The notes: a model not told the origin generated them from the letters alone. A DNA stretch of 64,000 nt from Ctenosaura bakeri (GCA_948474755.1 CAOLHI010000062.1:310001-374000); one strand, 5' to 3'; shown: positions 33,870 through 46,140, numbered from the stretch's first letter. Program-made: numbers and translations.

Positions 33870-34520
33870 AAAGTCTAGCTGATGAAACCTAATGAGGTGT
33901 AACAGATTTTATGTGCTTCCATGGGGACTACTGTGGCCTGCCCTCCTTTAGCCCGTGATGCTTAATGATGCTTAATGATGCTTAGCTAATTGACTTTGCC
34001 TGAAGAAGCTTGGACCCTCTGAGTTCCGTAATCCCCTCCAGCCTGAGAGGCCTAATGAGACCTAACAAACCCAAAGCCCACCTCAGGGGTTAGGGAGGTC
34101 TACAATTCTCCCACTACAATGAGGCCCAATGAGGCCTATCCCAGTCACATCACCCAAGGAGGCCTAACAATACACTAAGCGCTCCCTATATAGCCCTGTG
34201 AGGTCTACACTTCTCTCCTGCAAGTGTGTCCTAATGAGGCTTATTACAGACATGTGCCCAAGAGGCTTCATGTCCTAGGGCCACTTCCAAACCCCCTTGG
34301 GACCTACTCAGGCCTGAAGAAATGACCAGGTCCAATGGGACCTAAATATGAGGACTGAAGAGGTTTAGCCTGGCAAAAAAGCCTAAACCACAAGGGACCA
34401 AATGGGATCTGTGTCACCACAAGGCCCAACAGGCCCTATATAAAACCTAGCAACAACCCAGTAATACCCACCGAGACCACCCATCCACCTGGTGGCCTAA
34501 TGAGGCCTAGGCAAGGAGCA
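33870..34520 (+). repeat. Cluster of degenerate GAGGCCTAA-type motifs
   Basis: Variants of AATGAGGCCTAA, AATGGGACCTAA and GAGGTCTAC recur at irregular 20-90 base spacing. Clear examples are at 33886, 34046-34065 (two in tandem), 34118-34140 (two), 34155, 34196, 34229, 34330 and 34493-34511 (two). ATGCTTA is tandemly repeated near 33958-33983. The block looks like a decayed minisatellite or a very old tandem array. It has no ORF and matches no transposon I know. Confidence 0.5.
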
Positions 34521-34814
34521 GGTGGCTGATAGGGACCTAGTTGGGCTGAAACACTTTTCCACCCCCAGCCTCTGTATCATGATACCTCATGCCACACATG
34601 CTTATATTGTGGTCTCTCGGCATGCAAGCCTTCAAAAATGGCCCCTTCATTGCATGGGTCTGGGGTCAAATTATGTTACCATAGACTTAACCATACTTAG
34701 AGTTTTATAGATGTGATCAGTGAGAAAGGTAGGATAATGACATGACATGGAAATGTACTGATAGCATTGCCACATGAACTTTAATTTGTGAATGCAGTAA
34801 CATTCACTCATATT

Positions 34815-35016
34815 GGCCATTTCTGTACTACACTGGTATAGTGCTATTGTTCCACTTTCAACATCCAATGGAATTTGAGGATTTTCAGTTTAGGGAGGGG
34901 CATTTATAATTTTTAGCCAGAGAGGTCTTGGCCCTCAGTAAACTACAAATCTCAAAATTCCACAGGCTATTGAAAGTGGAATAATAGCACTGTAACAATA
35001 TAGTGCAGAAATGGCC
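34815..35016. mobile_element. Family-E MITE, fourth copy
   Basis: It begins GGCCATTTCTGTACTACACT and ends TAGTGCAGAAATGGCC. Arms include CCACTTTCAACATCCAATGG and its inverted partner. ATT flanks both sides (34812-34814 and 35017-35019). The centre has GGGAGGGGCATTTATAAT and AGTAAACTACAAATC, as in the 63207 copy. Confidence 0.9.
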
Positions 35017-35019
35017 ATT

Positions 35020-36206
35020 GACTCGATTTGAGACATTATGGATTCTAACTGGCTCCACCACCCCTCCCAGTTAAATATGTTATCAGACACCAACACCTGA
35101 CTTGCCACACTGTTACTTAGTAGCCTCTGACAGGGCTATTCAAATAATGCACATTAGAAATTAGAAATAATTTAAAAAGACTTTTAAAAAAAAAACTTTA
35201 AAAGAATTGCTAACATTTGTTAGAATATAGAATTTTGAATAAAGTATTCAAGTTTATCTCTAAAGTTATGCTTGCTGAGAACAAAGAATGAAAAATCTTG
35301 CTTCTGAAAAGCATACTTTATGAACTTATAATGCTCCTGAAATAGAGTACCACTTTAACTTCAGGACCTACCACCACACTAAAATAGTGATTCATAAAAG
35401 GTATTTTTTTTTCTGGCAGGCAATTATTAATTTGTAAGAAGCTCACGAAACAGAATGTGACAGGTTAGGACAGCGGTAACAGTGAAAAGCCAAATCCCCA
35501 ATGTTAAAGGCTGAAATCAAATGAAATTATGTGTTTTTAATAGCTTAAATATACCCTAATGAAACTAAAGTTCCCCCTTTTTGTCATATCTGCAATGAAA
35601 AGGATAAGATATCTTCTCTTAAAGTCTGACTATATACTCCTTGGCTATCTTTTGCTTTTTTGAATTATTAATTCAGACCTACCTCTCACTGAGATGGTAA
35701 ACCTTTGCTTGGGCTTTAACTCTTTACTTTCCATTTGATGATACTTTTAACTGAAGTTTCCCTCCATGCAATTAAGAAAAAAAAGTCTTTATAGAATCTA
35801 TGGGGAATTATCACATCATTTCAGACAAGTTCTAGGTTCTGCTACAGTCAAAATAACTCACAGCCTTATTTCCTTTGAAGACTCAAGACCTTTCAAGATT
35901 TTCTAATGAATTTGTTTTCTTTCAATAAGAAAAAGAAGAACTCCAGTGATGGAAAATATTTTACAACATTCAAATACTGAGTGGCGGGTAACACTGATGA
36001 GAAAAACTGGACAAATATGTTTGGTACTTATTGTGTGTGGGGGAAAATATCCATTTTTTTTTTTAAAGAAAACATGTTCTGTTCAGAACACAAATCTAAG
36101 AGAAAATCAAGTTTCTACTCAGAAAAAAAAATTCTGTGCAAAGAATCCACATATTATGTCATGGGAAATCTATCATGGGGGTTTCCTTGGAAGATTTGCC
36201 TTCCTC
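35020..36206. other. Plain AT-rich noncoding sequence
   Basis: No feature recognised apart from A and T runs. Confidence 0.5.
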
Positions 36207-36209
36207 TAA

Positions 36210-36594
36210 GGCGCTTTCTACAACCCTTTCCCCATCCCACCATGTGTATGGGAGAAGCATGGGACTGCAAAAATGCTTCTGCATCACATTGTTGGTCTCT
36301 TGTCCCTCTCCCATCTCCAGCTGGCATGATCGTGGGTTAAATCATTGACTTCAATGACCCACAATTGTGCCACCGTCCTGCACTTTTTTGTCCTGTGGAA
36401 GGTCAGGAAGTATGATGACAGTGCTTGCTGCCTCAGATGCACTGTAGAAAGAAGTAGCATGTCCATCTCACTCCCTTCTGCAGGGATCCAGTCCCATGCA
36501 GAGGGGAGTGCTGCCATTGCACTCCCTTCCCAACAGAGCCACTGCCAGAATTGCCATTGGACACCACTCAAGAAGGTAGGATGCAGGAAGGGCC
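36210..36594 (+). mobile_element. Family-B MITE, diverged copy 7
   Basis: It begins GGCGCTTTCTACAACCC and ends AGGATGCAGGAAGGGCC, flanked by TAA on both sides (36207-36209 and 36595-36597). It is less GC-rich than other copies, implying greater age. A weak donor-like AAGGTAGGAT remains where younger copies have AAGGTAAG. Confidence 0.8.
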
Positions 36595-36597
36595 TAA

Positions 36598-36720
36598 GAC
36601 TGAGAGTGTTTGACTTGCCCAAGGTCATTGAGTGGGTTTCCATGGCTGAACAAGGATTTGAACTCTGATATCCAGAACTATTGTCTAGCTCTCAAACCAC
36701 TACATCATTCTTGCTCTCAA
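36598..36720 (-). mobile_element. tRNA-derived SINE fragment, minus strand
   Basis: CTTGCCCAAGGTCATTGAG, GGGTTTCCATGGCTGAAC and GGATTTGAACTCTGAT, then TCAAACCACTACATC are the reverse complement of a Sauria-type SINE head (GTAGTGGTTTGA .. B box .. CCATGG .. GACCTTGGGCAAG). It starts directly at the target-site duplication of the family-B copy. Confidence 0.8.
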
Positions 36721-36753
36721 TGGGTAGATGGACAGACATATAAATTAGATATA

Positions 36754-37188
36754 GGCCCTTTCCGCACCAGGCAATTAGAATGGGGCAGTGCGTCCTCTCA
36801 CTGAGGTTGTCTGCACCTTGGAGCGGACTAAGAATGGACTACTTACCGGAGATCTGTACCTCAGTCCGCTCCAAAACAACCCCAAGTGGTCCTCTGGCAT
36901 GTTTTCTACAGACTGCAAAAAAAAAAAAAAAAAGTCTTTATTTTCCTGGAATGTGCCATTGCTTTCCTGCTCCCTTGTGCAGATTCATAGGCTCTCACCA
37001 ATGCAAGCCTACGATCTGCGGAGGGCATGCTTTAGGCGTGGCAAGCTTCAGCGGTTGGTCGGGACCCACCCTGGACCAAGGAGGAACCCTACGGAAGGGC
37101 TTCAGGGACAGTCCGTGTTGCTTCGGACCCCAGAAGAACTGGTAGGTAACAGCACATAGTGATTCCCTCACCTCGTGTGGAAAGAGCC
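36754..37188 (+). mobile_element. Family-A MITE, copy 1
   Basis: It begins GGCCCTTTCCGCACCAGG and ends CACCTCGTGTGGAAAGAGCC, flanked by ATA (36751-36753 and 37189-37191). The subterminal words CACTGAGGTTGTCTGCACC and CCAGAAGAACTGGTAGG match the 55548 copy in inverse orientation. A 17-base A-run sits at 36919. It encodes nothing recognisable. Confidence 0.9.
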
Positions 37189-37224
37189 ATAGATATACAT
37201 ATACATATACACATGCATATAGAG

Positions 37225-38050
37225 TTAGCTGTTCCAACTAATGCACCAGCTTGGCTTTTTCCCATCTTATTTATTATCTTGTGGACACTCAGGACAGGAA
37301 ATATTAAAACAAAGAATTTTGGACATCAATGCCCGAACAGACATAGCTCTGCTGGCCGATTCTAAGTCTCTAAATTGGTTAGCCAAAAATGAAACTATAT
37401 TTGGTCTAGAAAAGTATCTTAGGCTGAACCTAACACAGAGACAGAGAATAGCTTTCACCAGAGCTAGATTTGAACAATTCTTTGGTAAGAATAGGACAGT
37501 TTCAAAAAATTCCATACCATAAAAGAACATGCATCTCTGGTGCATCAGCCATACAGGATATTGTGTACATCCTGTTTGATTGCTGTATAAATACCAAGGT
37601 GAGATCCCAATACTTACAAGCACTTCTGGTTAGAACGACCAATTGAGATCCAACTGTTAAAGTGACCTATTTTCTTTCTGGAGAGAATCCACACTCAGTC
37701 CGCTGGATTGCAAAATTTATTACAAAAGCTGCCTACCTGAGAGATCTTTTTATCACACAAATGGGGTCCCCTGTCATGGTGATGAGCTTATTTAAATGTT
37801 ATGACTGAATTTTTATACTTGTCATTTTATCTTTCTTGTTTACCATGCATTTTATTTCTTATATCAAACTCACTATTTATTAAGTCTAAATTTATATGTT
37901 TTAATTATTTTAGTTAATTTTATATGAGTTGAGTCCATTTTTGTACGTAATTTCTGTATCTGTATTTTTGTATTATGTATTATGTTTTTATTGTTGATAT
38001 GGTCAGTTGACTAATCAATAAATGAAGATGATGATGATGATGATGATGCA
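37225..38050 (+). mobile_element. L2/CR1-like LINE 3' end
   Basis: The frame reads RQRIAFTRARFEQFFGKNR, similar to the C-terminal tail of squamate L2/CR1-like reverse transcriptases (FxxARxxxLPxAxxxGR). A frameshifted cysteine/histidine stretch follows near 37540-37570, then a long T-rich 3' untranslated region. It ends TGACTAATCAATAAATGAAG and a (GAT)n run at 38022-38048, which is the element's tail repeat. Clade assignment is approximate. Confidence 0.6.
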
Positions 38051-38187
38051 TATAGAGATTAAATCCAAAACAGTGAATAGTCCTTAAAACTGCACTTTTT
38101 TATTTTTCACAGCATGGAGGAAAATTGTAAAAAAAAAAATTCATTCTTACCTATGAGAATGAAATTTTTGAAGATTTACATTCCTAA

Positions 38188-38665
38188 GGCCCTTTTCACA
38201 CGGGGTTAAAAAAACGGTGTAGAGCGACCTCTGACGGAGGTTATCTACACCGTAATGCGGATTGGGGCAGACTGCTTTTGTGTAGTTCCACACCCCAATC
38301 CACGCAGGGGTGACCGGAAGTGGCGGCGCCACATGCTTTTTGAAAACCACTTTTCAAGTGGTTTTTAAAAAGCACGGGGGGTGCAGCCCCATACAACCCC
38401 GTTGCAGCGCCAGGTGTGGATTTACAGGCACACGCAAGTGCGCACCTGCAGACCGCCTGGGGGGCAGGCTTCCAGCTGGTGAGCTTCTCCGGTTGGCAGA
38501 GAGCCTCTGCCAGCCAGAAGTTGCCATTTTGGACGCCATGGGACTCCGCAGGACACCGCCGCGTGTGGAGCAGTGAACTCGCGCTGCTCCACGTTGCGAC
38601 AGCTCCAGGTAAGCTCTGTTTTGGCATGTTTTTGGGTGTGGCTTCCTCCGCATGTGAAAAGGTCC
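38188..38665 (+). mobile_element. Family-C MITE
   Basis: It begins GGCCCTTTTCACACGGGG and ends GCATGTGAAAAGGTCC, flanked by TAA (38185-38187 and 38666-38668). The left 70 bases are a diverged relative of family A (GACCTCTGACGGAGGTTATC). The interior has a short inverted pair (AAAACCACTT / AAGTGGTTTT), a GCCATTTTGGACGCC word and a CCAGGTAAGC donor-like site near 38608. It is CpG-rich, so probably recent. Confidence 0.9.
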
Positions 38666-38668
38666 TAA

Positions 38669-40160
38669 ATGTCAGTGAAATTACGGTTAAAAGTTTCTTG
38701 GAGAAAAATCTAAAACTATATTCAGGCTTAGTCGAAGTATGTTGACTAAACACAGAATAATGGAACTGTGCTACCCCTAAGCCTTCCATTATCATTTCAT
38801 CACCTTATACTTGCAGAAGCTGATTTTCTGAACAGGAGAGCTTTTGATACCTTTGAAAATTCTCCACAAGGATTGGCATGCTGGCAAACCAGCATTTTCA
38901 AATCATGTGCAGAACCTCCATGGATAGCAAAACAGTCATCCTCCACACTTTGAGGGGGTGACAGAAGTTATGGAGGGGGTGTGTCTTGCATGCCCCCTCT
39001 TCTTGTGTGATTACTCAGAATTTAAGTGCACCTATAGATGAGTGTAGAGACCTGAACAGACATTATAAAATAAACATGTAATATGTAAGCATGTGTTGTT
39101 TCTGCTCCCCTGCATTGTCATTTGGAGCACTAGAGTCTGAAATGCAAAGCCTCTGCTAACCATAGAATCTCTATGTGCAATATGTAACCCCAGTTTTCCA
39201 GGGTTCCAAGTCACATGGAGAGCGTCAACAGACCCTGGAGGATCTCCTGTTCAGAAAGCCACTTTCTGCACATAAGAGAGACAGAAATGACAACAGAGTT
39301 GATGTTAGCACAATCCTCCTAGGGTGTTTGTTCAACGTTGTTAAAGGCAAACAGGGCTTTCCCAATAACTTTTCCATTTTGTTTACCTTTATAAAAGACC
39401 AGATTGTTCTTGAAGAAATAGCTGACAAGGGATAGAGACAAACTAGGTCAGGGCTATTAGCTGAGGGAAAACATTCTTTTACCTGTAGCCTGACCATGAT
39501 CATAACTGCCCTATTCATAAATAAGTCATATATGGTTAAGGAAGATCAATTACACAAGACCAAAACATGTGGCAAGCATCACACACTGTTTTGTCCTTCA
39601 TCCTGATTATGCATGGACAAATTCCAGAACATTGCTGAATAGAACATTGCTGAAAAAACCTTGCTGAAAATCTATCATCATCTTGGAGGGCGTCTGTAGC
39701 AATGCATTGCCAGCAGATAGTACATGACTTAACTCTAGTTCTGTTATTAGCCCGTTTCCTACAGCCAAAGATTTCACAGCTTCCAGTCCTTTGTAGCCTC
39801 TCAACAGATATCTTGGTTAAGATCCCCAATCAATATCTGCTCAGTCAGTAAATGCACAAATGTCTTCCATTTTAACAGTGATGACTCCTAAGCCTGCAGA
39901 CTTCCAAATGTATGCTTGTCTTTAGCTACTTGCTCCAAGCACCACTGACCAAACAAAGGCATGGAAACACTTAGCCTTCCATATTTTGTTGGATTCCAAT
40001 TCCCCACTAGCCCTATTTAGCAAAGTTAATGATGAAGGATAGTGGACTTTATATCACAACATCTGGAAAGTCTTTCTTTCCCCACTCCTGCTCTAAAAGA
40101 AATTGACCTTCTAAAGATTCCTCTGAAAGAACCATTGTGCATGAAAGATGAATAACAAAA
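38669..40160. other. Noncoding sequence
   Basis: No exon or known element was found. A cysteine-rich open frame on the minus strand at 39536-39829 has no recognisable zinc-finger spacing and no splice context. Confidence 0.45.
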
Positions 40161-40169
40161 TAATATCTC

Positions 40170-40262
40170 TCTAGAATGTAAACTTTGCAGGGTAGGCTTT
40201 TTTAGTGCTGCAATCGGCTATAAACAACTATGCATTTTTATGATATTACATAAATAAATAAT
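40170..40262 (+). repeat. Retroposon 3'-tail-like repeat
   Basis: GAATGTAAACTTTGCAGGG, then a short gap, CGGCTATAAACAAC and TACATAAATAAATAATAATC has the layout of a common reptile retroposon end (TGTAAACC .. GGCAGGG .. ATATAAATAAATAATAAT). Confidence 0.45.
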
Positions 40263-40700
40263 AATCATTCCCAGCTAACAGGTTTAGTTGCTAATTAAGG
40301 GCTAATTGACTTCACTGGGAGTTGGCTCAAGCTGTAATTGCATCCAAGTCTCCAGGAAAAGATAAATTCTCTCTGAACAAATCATAATGTGATTGCTAAT
40401 GCCGTATTTGGCACCTGAATGTTGGAATGTGTATATGAGATTCTGCCTTGGCAGAAAAACAAATCTCATAGCAAGATTGTCTTGTTCAGATTGTTTGAAT
40501 AAATATTTACTTGAAAGTTAACCACATAACACTCTGGGTGGATGGCATGACCATTTGCCAAATCATGTCTGTTTAAAAACTCACCCAGGGCATGCCTAAC
40601 CATGTGGACAGCCAGTTCTTAAATATTTTGCTTCCAAAGTGGGCAGAATGGAGCACCATTCATATGAAGCAAGATCAATAATTACATAAACAAAGTGCAA
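40263..40700. promoter_or_regulatory. Candidate conserved noncoding element
   Basis: Repeat-free and dense in TAAT-type sites: GTTGCTAATTAAGGGC, GGGCTAATTGACTTC, GCTGTAATTGCATCC and TGTGATTGCTAATGCC, plus TGTTTGAATAAATATTTAC. The density of homeodomain-like sites in complex sequence is the reason for the call; conservation could not be tested. Confidence 0.28.
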
Positions 40701-41336
40701 AATGATCCTTCCCCACCTTTGAGACTGAGAGAAAGAAATCAGTAGCTGTTGTGGGACAGAGGTAAACTAGGCCAGCGATCTATGATCTCAGTTAATCTCA
40801 GGGAAGTACAAGATCTATTAGCATACCGATCCAGACCAACATAACTATGTCTTTGAATTCTACATGAACAAAGGACCTTGTTGGAATGTCATAGTCATCA
40901 GTAACGTTGCTATTGCATATAACTTCCCCTGAAGAGGCCAAGATTATTTCAACATTGTAAAGATTATTGTCATAGTAATGAAGAAGAAGATAAACAACAA
41001 CTTAATCATGCAAGTTGTTGTGCATTGATATTAATTGTGCAAAAAATGATCTATATTAATTTTTGCTACTTTTTTGTTTTGCTATTTTTCTACTGAATTG
41101 GGAATATAGTGTAGAACTAAGCCAGCTATACATGTGATATGTACAGCAATAAGCTGCTACTGCTTTTTATTATTTTAAATCAAAGACATGACATGTTAAA
41201 GGCAAATACTAATGTGCACAAAATCAGTTGGGATATGTATTATAAGTTCACATGCCTGAATTTTCTGGTATGAATTTTAACCTAAAGATATAAACATGGG
41301 TAAACATGAAAAAGTAGGTTCTTCTAACATATGAAT
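40701..41336. other. Plain noncoding sequence
   Basis: Nothing recognised. Confidence 0.5.
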
Positions 41337-41337
41337 T

Positions 41338-42450
41338 AGGGATGTAATCCTAAATAAAAAGTTTCTTCATGAAGATAGTTATCCACAATTTCAGCTATTT
41401 TCTTCTTGTGAGAAAGTCTTAGGGGAAAAAAAAGAAAAAATAGTTTTTTTTTTAAGGTTATTCAAAATTTGGGATTTATTCTGCACAAAATTCACATTTA
41501 GTATTTTTGAGCAGAAAGCAGCATTTTCTGCAAAGGATTTAATATTTCTGTATTGAAATATTATTTTCCATGTATAAAATACTTTCTCTTGTACAGAAAA
41601 ATGTTGTTTACTATGCCAATCAATCATACAGTATTTTTACACAGAATAAATTCCCAATTATAGCATTTGCTGTGCAGAAAACAACATTTTCTGCATGAAG
41701 AAATAACATTCCAATGCAGACATAGATCCTTTCCGCATGGCATTTTCCATGCAAAAGGTCCTGGAGCGACACACTCTCAATCGTATGATGCTCCAGGGGC
41801 CGGCAGGGGCCGATCACACACCTTTTCATTTTCAGTTGGAAGCCAAAAATGGTGCACAATCGAGCATTGCTTCCGGACCCCGCACACACTTACCTGGTGT
41901 GCAGAGCCTCTGGAGCTGTGTCGGTCACACTTCCTGCCCCAGTGCAGCCTGGGAAACTCCCAGGCTGCACTGCGGAACGAAGAGGCAGGGCTTTCGCACA
42001 AGCAGGCAGCTTGTGTGGACCTGAAGCAGCAGGGATGTGAGAGCCTCACACTGGAGGCTGCTTGGGTGATCCCTGCACCCCAGTGCTGGAAAAAGGTAAG
42101 GGTGCGGAAAGGGCCATAGTAATTCCTCCAGAGAAAATAGTGTACCCTACGTAAATCAACCATGTTCAAATTTTATGGAAAATAAATCACCAATTACTGC
42201 ATTTTCTGCACAAAAAAAGCATTTTCTGTGCAAGAATTAATGTATCTACACTGAAATATTTTCTATGCAGAAAATGCTGTTTCGAGCGTAGAAAAGTGCT
42301 ATTTTTGCACAAAACAACCATGTGTGTACTGTGCAGAATAAGTCTTGGTCTGCAAATATTCTCATCAGTCCAGAATCTTCTTGTTAAGATTTCACAACAC
42401 TTGGAAAACATTTTTTCAACCATTTTCTGACTATTTCTCCAAACATTATT
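41338..42450 (+). mobile_element. Family-F MITE split by family-B copy 3
   Basis: The left end TAGGGATGTAATCC matches the TIR of the 51070 copy; the right part (TCATCAGTCCAGAATCTTC, CATTTTTTCAACCATTTTC) matches its right third. Repeated GCAGAAAACAACATTTTCTGC-type words occur on both sides of the inserted family-B element at 41725-42115. The right terminus is eroded. Confidence 0.7.
41725..42115 (+). mobile_element. GC-rich MITE, family B copy 3, nested in family F
   Basis: It begins GATCCTTTCCGCATGGCATT and ends AAGGGTGCGGAAAGGGCC, flanked by ATA (41722-41724 and 42116-42118). The interior has CTCCAGGGGCCGGCAGGG, a palindromic CCTGGGAAACTCCCAGG, and AAAAAGGTAAGG inside the right end. Confidence 0.92.
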
Positions 42451-44847
42451 TCCACCTGTAGAACAGATACACTTATTTGAGCCCGTGGACACATCTATGC
42501 AAGCCTGATGTGACCAGGTACAGAGAGATTTGTTATACTCTATTTGCTACATGGATCTCTGAATGTGACCTTAGTTGTAAAGTCTATATCAATACTGATG
42601 GATTTAGTGACTTTTCTAATCCTATGACTTGGTCTAGTAAGGCAGCTTCCCCACCAAAAAGTTCTCATAGACTTAAGATGAAAGATCTCTCTCTCTCTCT
42701 TTCTCTCTCTGTTTTTCTCTTTCTCTTTCATAAATATTTCATATTTTATCTTTACTCCTTAATGACATGTATCACAATATATTCCAATGCATGCAACAGT
42801 AATTTCAATATTCAAGTTCCAATAAATTACACAATATCATTTGGTTGGGGGACTGTGTATGGATGTATTGCGTGTTATTATTGAAGATATTACTCAAGCA
42901 TTTGGGGGAAAGGCCATTGTTTTATTAAGAGAGAACCCGTACTGGAGAATAAATAGCAAAGTTCATTTTAATAAGAATGCTGTTGACACTGGTGTCTTTT
43001 TTATTAAAACATAAACAATATTTTATTATTCCTACTGTAAAGTGGTCTTTAAATGTTAGCTGTCTCGGGCACAATCTAGGTATATTTAAACACAATGATA
43101 GTTCATACCTATGTCTAAAGAAAAGAAAAGCTTAAAGCTGCAGTTCTACTCAAAGTAAGTTTCATTGAATTCAGTGGAACTTACTTCTCAGAAATCAAAC
43201 AGAGGATCACGAGTGCTGTTCTTGTTTTCCAGTAGGAAAGCTGGAGCTCTAGCCATTCATGTTTACATCTAAGTGAATTGTACAATGTTCCACTTCTAGA
43301 GGTAGAAAGGAATTTAATTGGGTTCCAAATTCTTCATGAACTATGTATTTCACACCTCCCAAGACTTGCTGTGAGACAAAACATTCCTTACCTCTGAAAT
43401 CTGCTCATTTGTCAGGCTTGTGATATGTCATAGTGAAATAAGAATCAACACAAAACCATGATACATTTTAAAATTTATCATGAACGAAGGGACAAAATCC
43501 ATACTGTTGAAGAACAGGCACGGTCATAGTCATTTGAAAATTGATTTTAAAAAATGGACATTAAAATACATTGCAGCAAATGTAATGTAAAGTATGTGTG
43601 TAAGCATTTGTTAGGGTTTTTTCCCCCCAATGCATTAATAGGCAGATACAAATACAAAATCCCCTCGTGTTAGAGGCCTAACTTGAACCAATGCTGTTGG
43701 CCCTTTTGACACCCCTTTTATTTGGTTAAATAAAGCCCTTGGGCCTGACATTATGGTTTTAAGTTGTTTTAAACTGTTATAAGGTAGTTTTCATCGTCCC
43801 ATTCATTTCAATGGAATTTGTAAGGAAGGAGTATATTACTATCACCCATTGGATTTGATCAATGTCTCAATGTAAATAGAAAGCAAATAGCAGCACTTTC
43901 TCCATTGTAATTTAGCTACAGGAGAAGAGAAATCTATTGTCACAGAATCATAATCTCTAGAAAATTGTAATTATGAAAAGGATGCCTATCAACTCCACCT
44001 GTGTCTTTCATTTTCTTTTTTTTCCTTTTTTCTGAAGCATGATATTGGTTCAAGATTCTATTTACAGGTACTATCTACTTCTAAGGAGCCATGAAAATAA
44101 GACCTCACCTGCCACCTCCCTACTCACCCAACACATATTTTCTTTTCTTCACAATACTCCTTTGGGACAAACTGGATTGGATCTTAATTAAAAAATCTTA
44201 TACAAGTCTAAGATTCTTTATCAGTGTTCTTAAATTAGGTATTACACCAAGAGCAGGCAAAACTGATTTCTGGCAGAGTCTTCTGAGCTTCCTGACTGAC
44301 ATGAATGGGACTTGTATACAATATTGTATGTGTCTATTCAGAAATGTGTACCTTGCATTCAATGGATCTTTCTAATTATTAAGTGGCATAGAATTATGTC
44401 TCCCATGTGCTTTTGCTGGCTGGATCAAAGCTACAAAATAGTCATTACCTAATAAAAGCTCATATGTTGTAAATAGAGACACAGCAGAGATGAAAATAAA
44501 TAAGTCCTAGGGAATTTAAAAATGAACCAGAGTGTATTTGTTTTCTGTTTTTCAAAATCATTTAATAATTAAAAATAAATCATATTAAGGAAAAGAGCAT
44601 ACATAAATGTAAAGATTAGAGAAATGCATTCACAAAAATGTTGTTCCTTTAGGGATAACAGACTTGCAGAATGCACACCTGAAAAAAAATATACAAAAAT
44701 GCATACATTAGGGCAAATGCACACAAAAATGAGCAACATTTTGTACAGAATTTCTTTTAATTTTTCCCATCTTTACACATGGACGTGAGTGCAGGCTAAA
44801 ATGACTTTTCAGATAAAGAAATAATAAATTTTCTGGACTCAGAATTC
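42451..44847. other. Noncoding sequence with small repeats
   Basis: A CT-rich simple repeat lies at 42689-42730. A fragment of the small repeat family seen at 4805 and 15150 lies at 43140-43200 (CAAAGTAAGTTTCATTGAAT .. GTGGAACTTACTTCTC). A GGCCCTTTTGACACCCC word at 43699 resembles a family-C end, but no partner end is found. No exon was recognised. Confidence 0.45.
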
Positions 44848-44850
44848 ATA

Positions 44851-45281
44851 GGCCCTTTCCACAACTCACCTTTTTGCAGAGCTGGGGTGCAGGGATCACT
44901 CAAGCAGCCTCTTGTGAGAAGCTCTCATGTCCCCATTGCTTCAGCTCTGCAGCTGCTGTCTGCTCACGAGCAGGTAGCACAAGAGCCCCTCCTCTTCCTC
45001 CTGCAGTGCAGCCTGGGATTTTCCCAGGCTGCGCTGGGGCACGAAGCATGAGCGCTGCAGCTCTGGAGCTCCACACACACAGCAAGTGCATGCAGAGCCC
45101 CAGAGTGATGCACGATCGCGCACCATTTTCGGTTCAAAGCTGAAAATGAAATAGTGTGTGATCAGTGCCTACCAGGCCCTAGAGCATCACACAATTGTGA
45201 GTGTGTCATGTGGACCTCTCCTTGCAGCCACGCAATGCTCCAGAGGACCTTTCACATGGCAAATGCTGTGCTAAAAGGGCC
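44851..45281 (-). mobile_element. GC-rich MITE, family B copy 4
   Basis: It begins GGCCCTTTCCACAACTCACC and ends GTGCTAAAAGGGCC, flanked by ATA (44848-44850 and 45282-45284). It has the CCTGGGATTTTCCCAGG palindrome and CACCATTTTCGGTTCAAAGC, matching copy 1 in the same orientation and retaining the right end that copy 1 lost. Confidence 0.92.
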
Positions 45282-45284
45282 ATA

Positions 45285-46085
45285 GATTCACCATCCCTGC
45301 ACAAATAGAGTATGTTTTTGAACAAAAGCACAAAGACAGCCTAGCTGTCATTTGTCCACCCAGACTAATGGATACACATTCTGTTCTCAAGTCAATGAAG
45401 CAGGCATTTTCAAATGGAAGCCACTATTCCACGAAGCATAAGTCATCAAAATGTAGTTCCACTATCCAGCCTAGCTCATATTTTTCTAGAACATTCACAA
45501 TGTACCTGTCGTAGGACTTGTAGTTATATTATACATTTTTCAAATATTTTTCTCCCAAATTAAGTAATTTACTGTGCAATTTTGGTCATGGGAATGCCTG
45601 AACATTTCAAAATCAACACCGCTTCCATGGAAACCAATAAAATGTCAAACTCTTCTAAGTTGAATCTCAGTTGGTGATTTTGTATTCAGCCCATTAACAA
45701 TTTTTTTTTCAAAAGGCACAATTAATTGGAACAAAAATCAGTAGTTGATACTTACATGTTGGCCTATATTTGTGTCAACTGTTAGCATAGTTTTTGCTTA
45801 TTTGTTTGTTTTTGTTTTGTTTTTTCAGGTCATCAGATATGCAGTGTGGATCTAACTCTTAACAAAATCCCCAAGCAGTCATTCTAAATATGTCCCATAA
45901 ATTGGTATTATTTCCTCCAACATTAAACAAACATGCGGCAAGATACACAGGATTTATGTTTTCTTTTTCCTGAAGCCAATGGTCTTTGTGTGAGAAGGAA
46001 AAAGCTAAACTACTGCCTATTGTTATAAAACCCACCTTTACACAACCCCAGCCATATCATTGTTAATAGCATCAATCAGCTGCTC
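45285..46085. other. Plain noncoding sequence
   Basis: Nothing recognised; a short TTTG repeat near 45800. Confidence 0.5.
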
Positions 46086-46088
46086 GAA

Positions 46089-46140
<52 letters not shown>

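Noticed and set aside
38241..38795. 184-codon minus-strand open frame
   Set aside because: It covers most of the family-C MITE and leaves it at one end; no conserved domain is visible.
39536..39829. Cysteine-rich minus-strand frame suggestive of a zinc finger
   Set aside because: Cysteine and histidine spacing fits no known finger and there is no supporting context.
43699..43760. Possible left end of a family-C MITE (GGCCCTTTTGACACCCC)
   Set aside because: No matching right end or 3-bp duplication within several kb, and interior words do not match.
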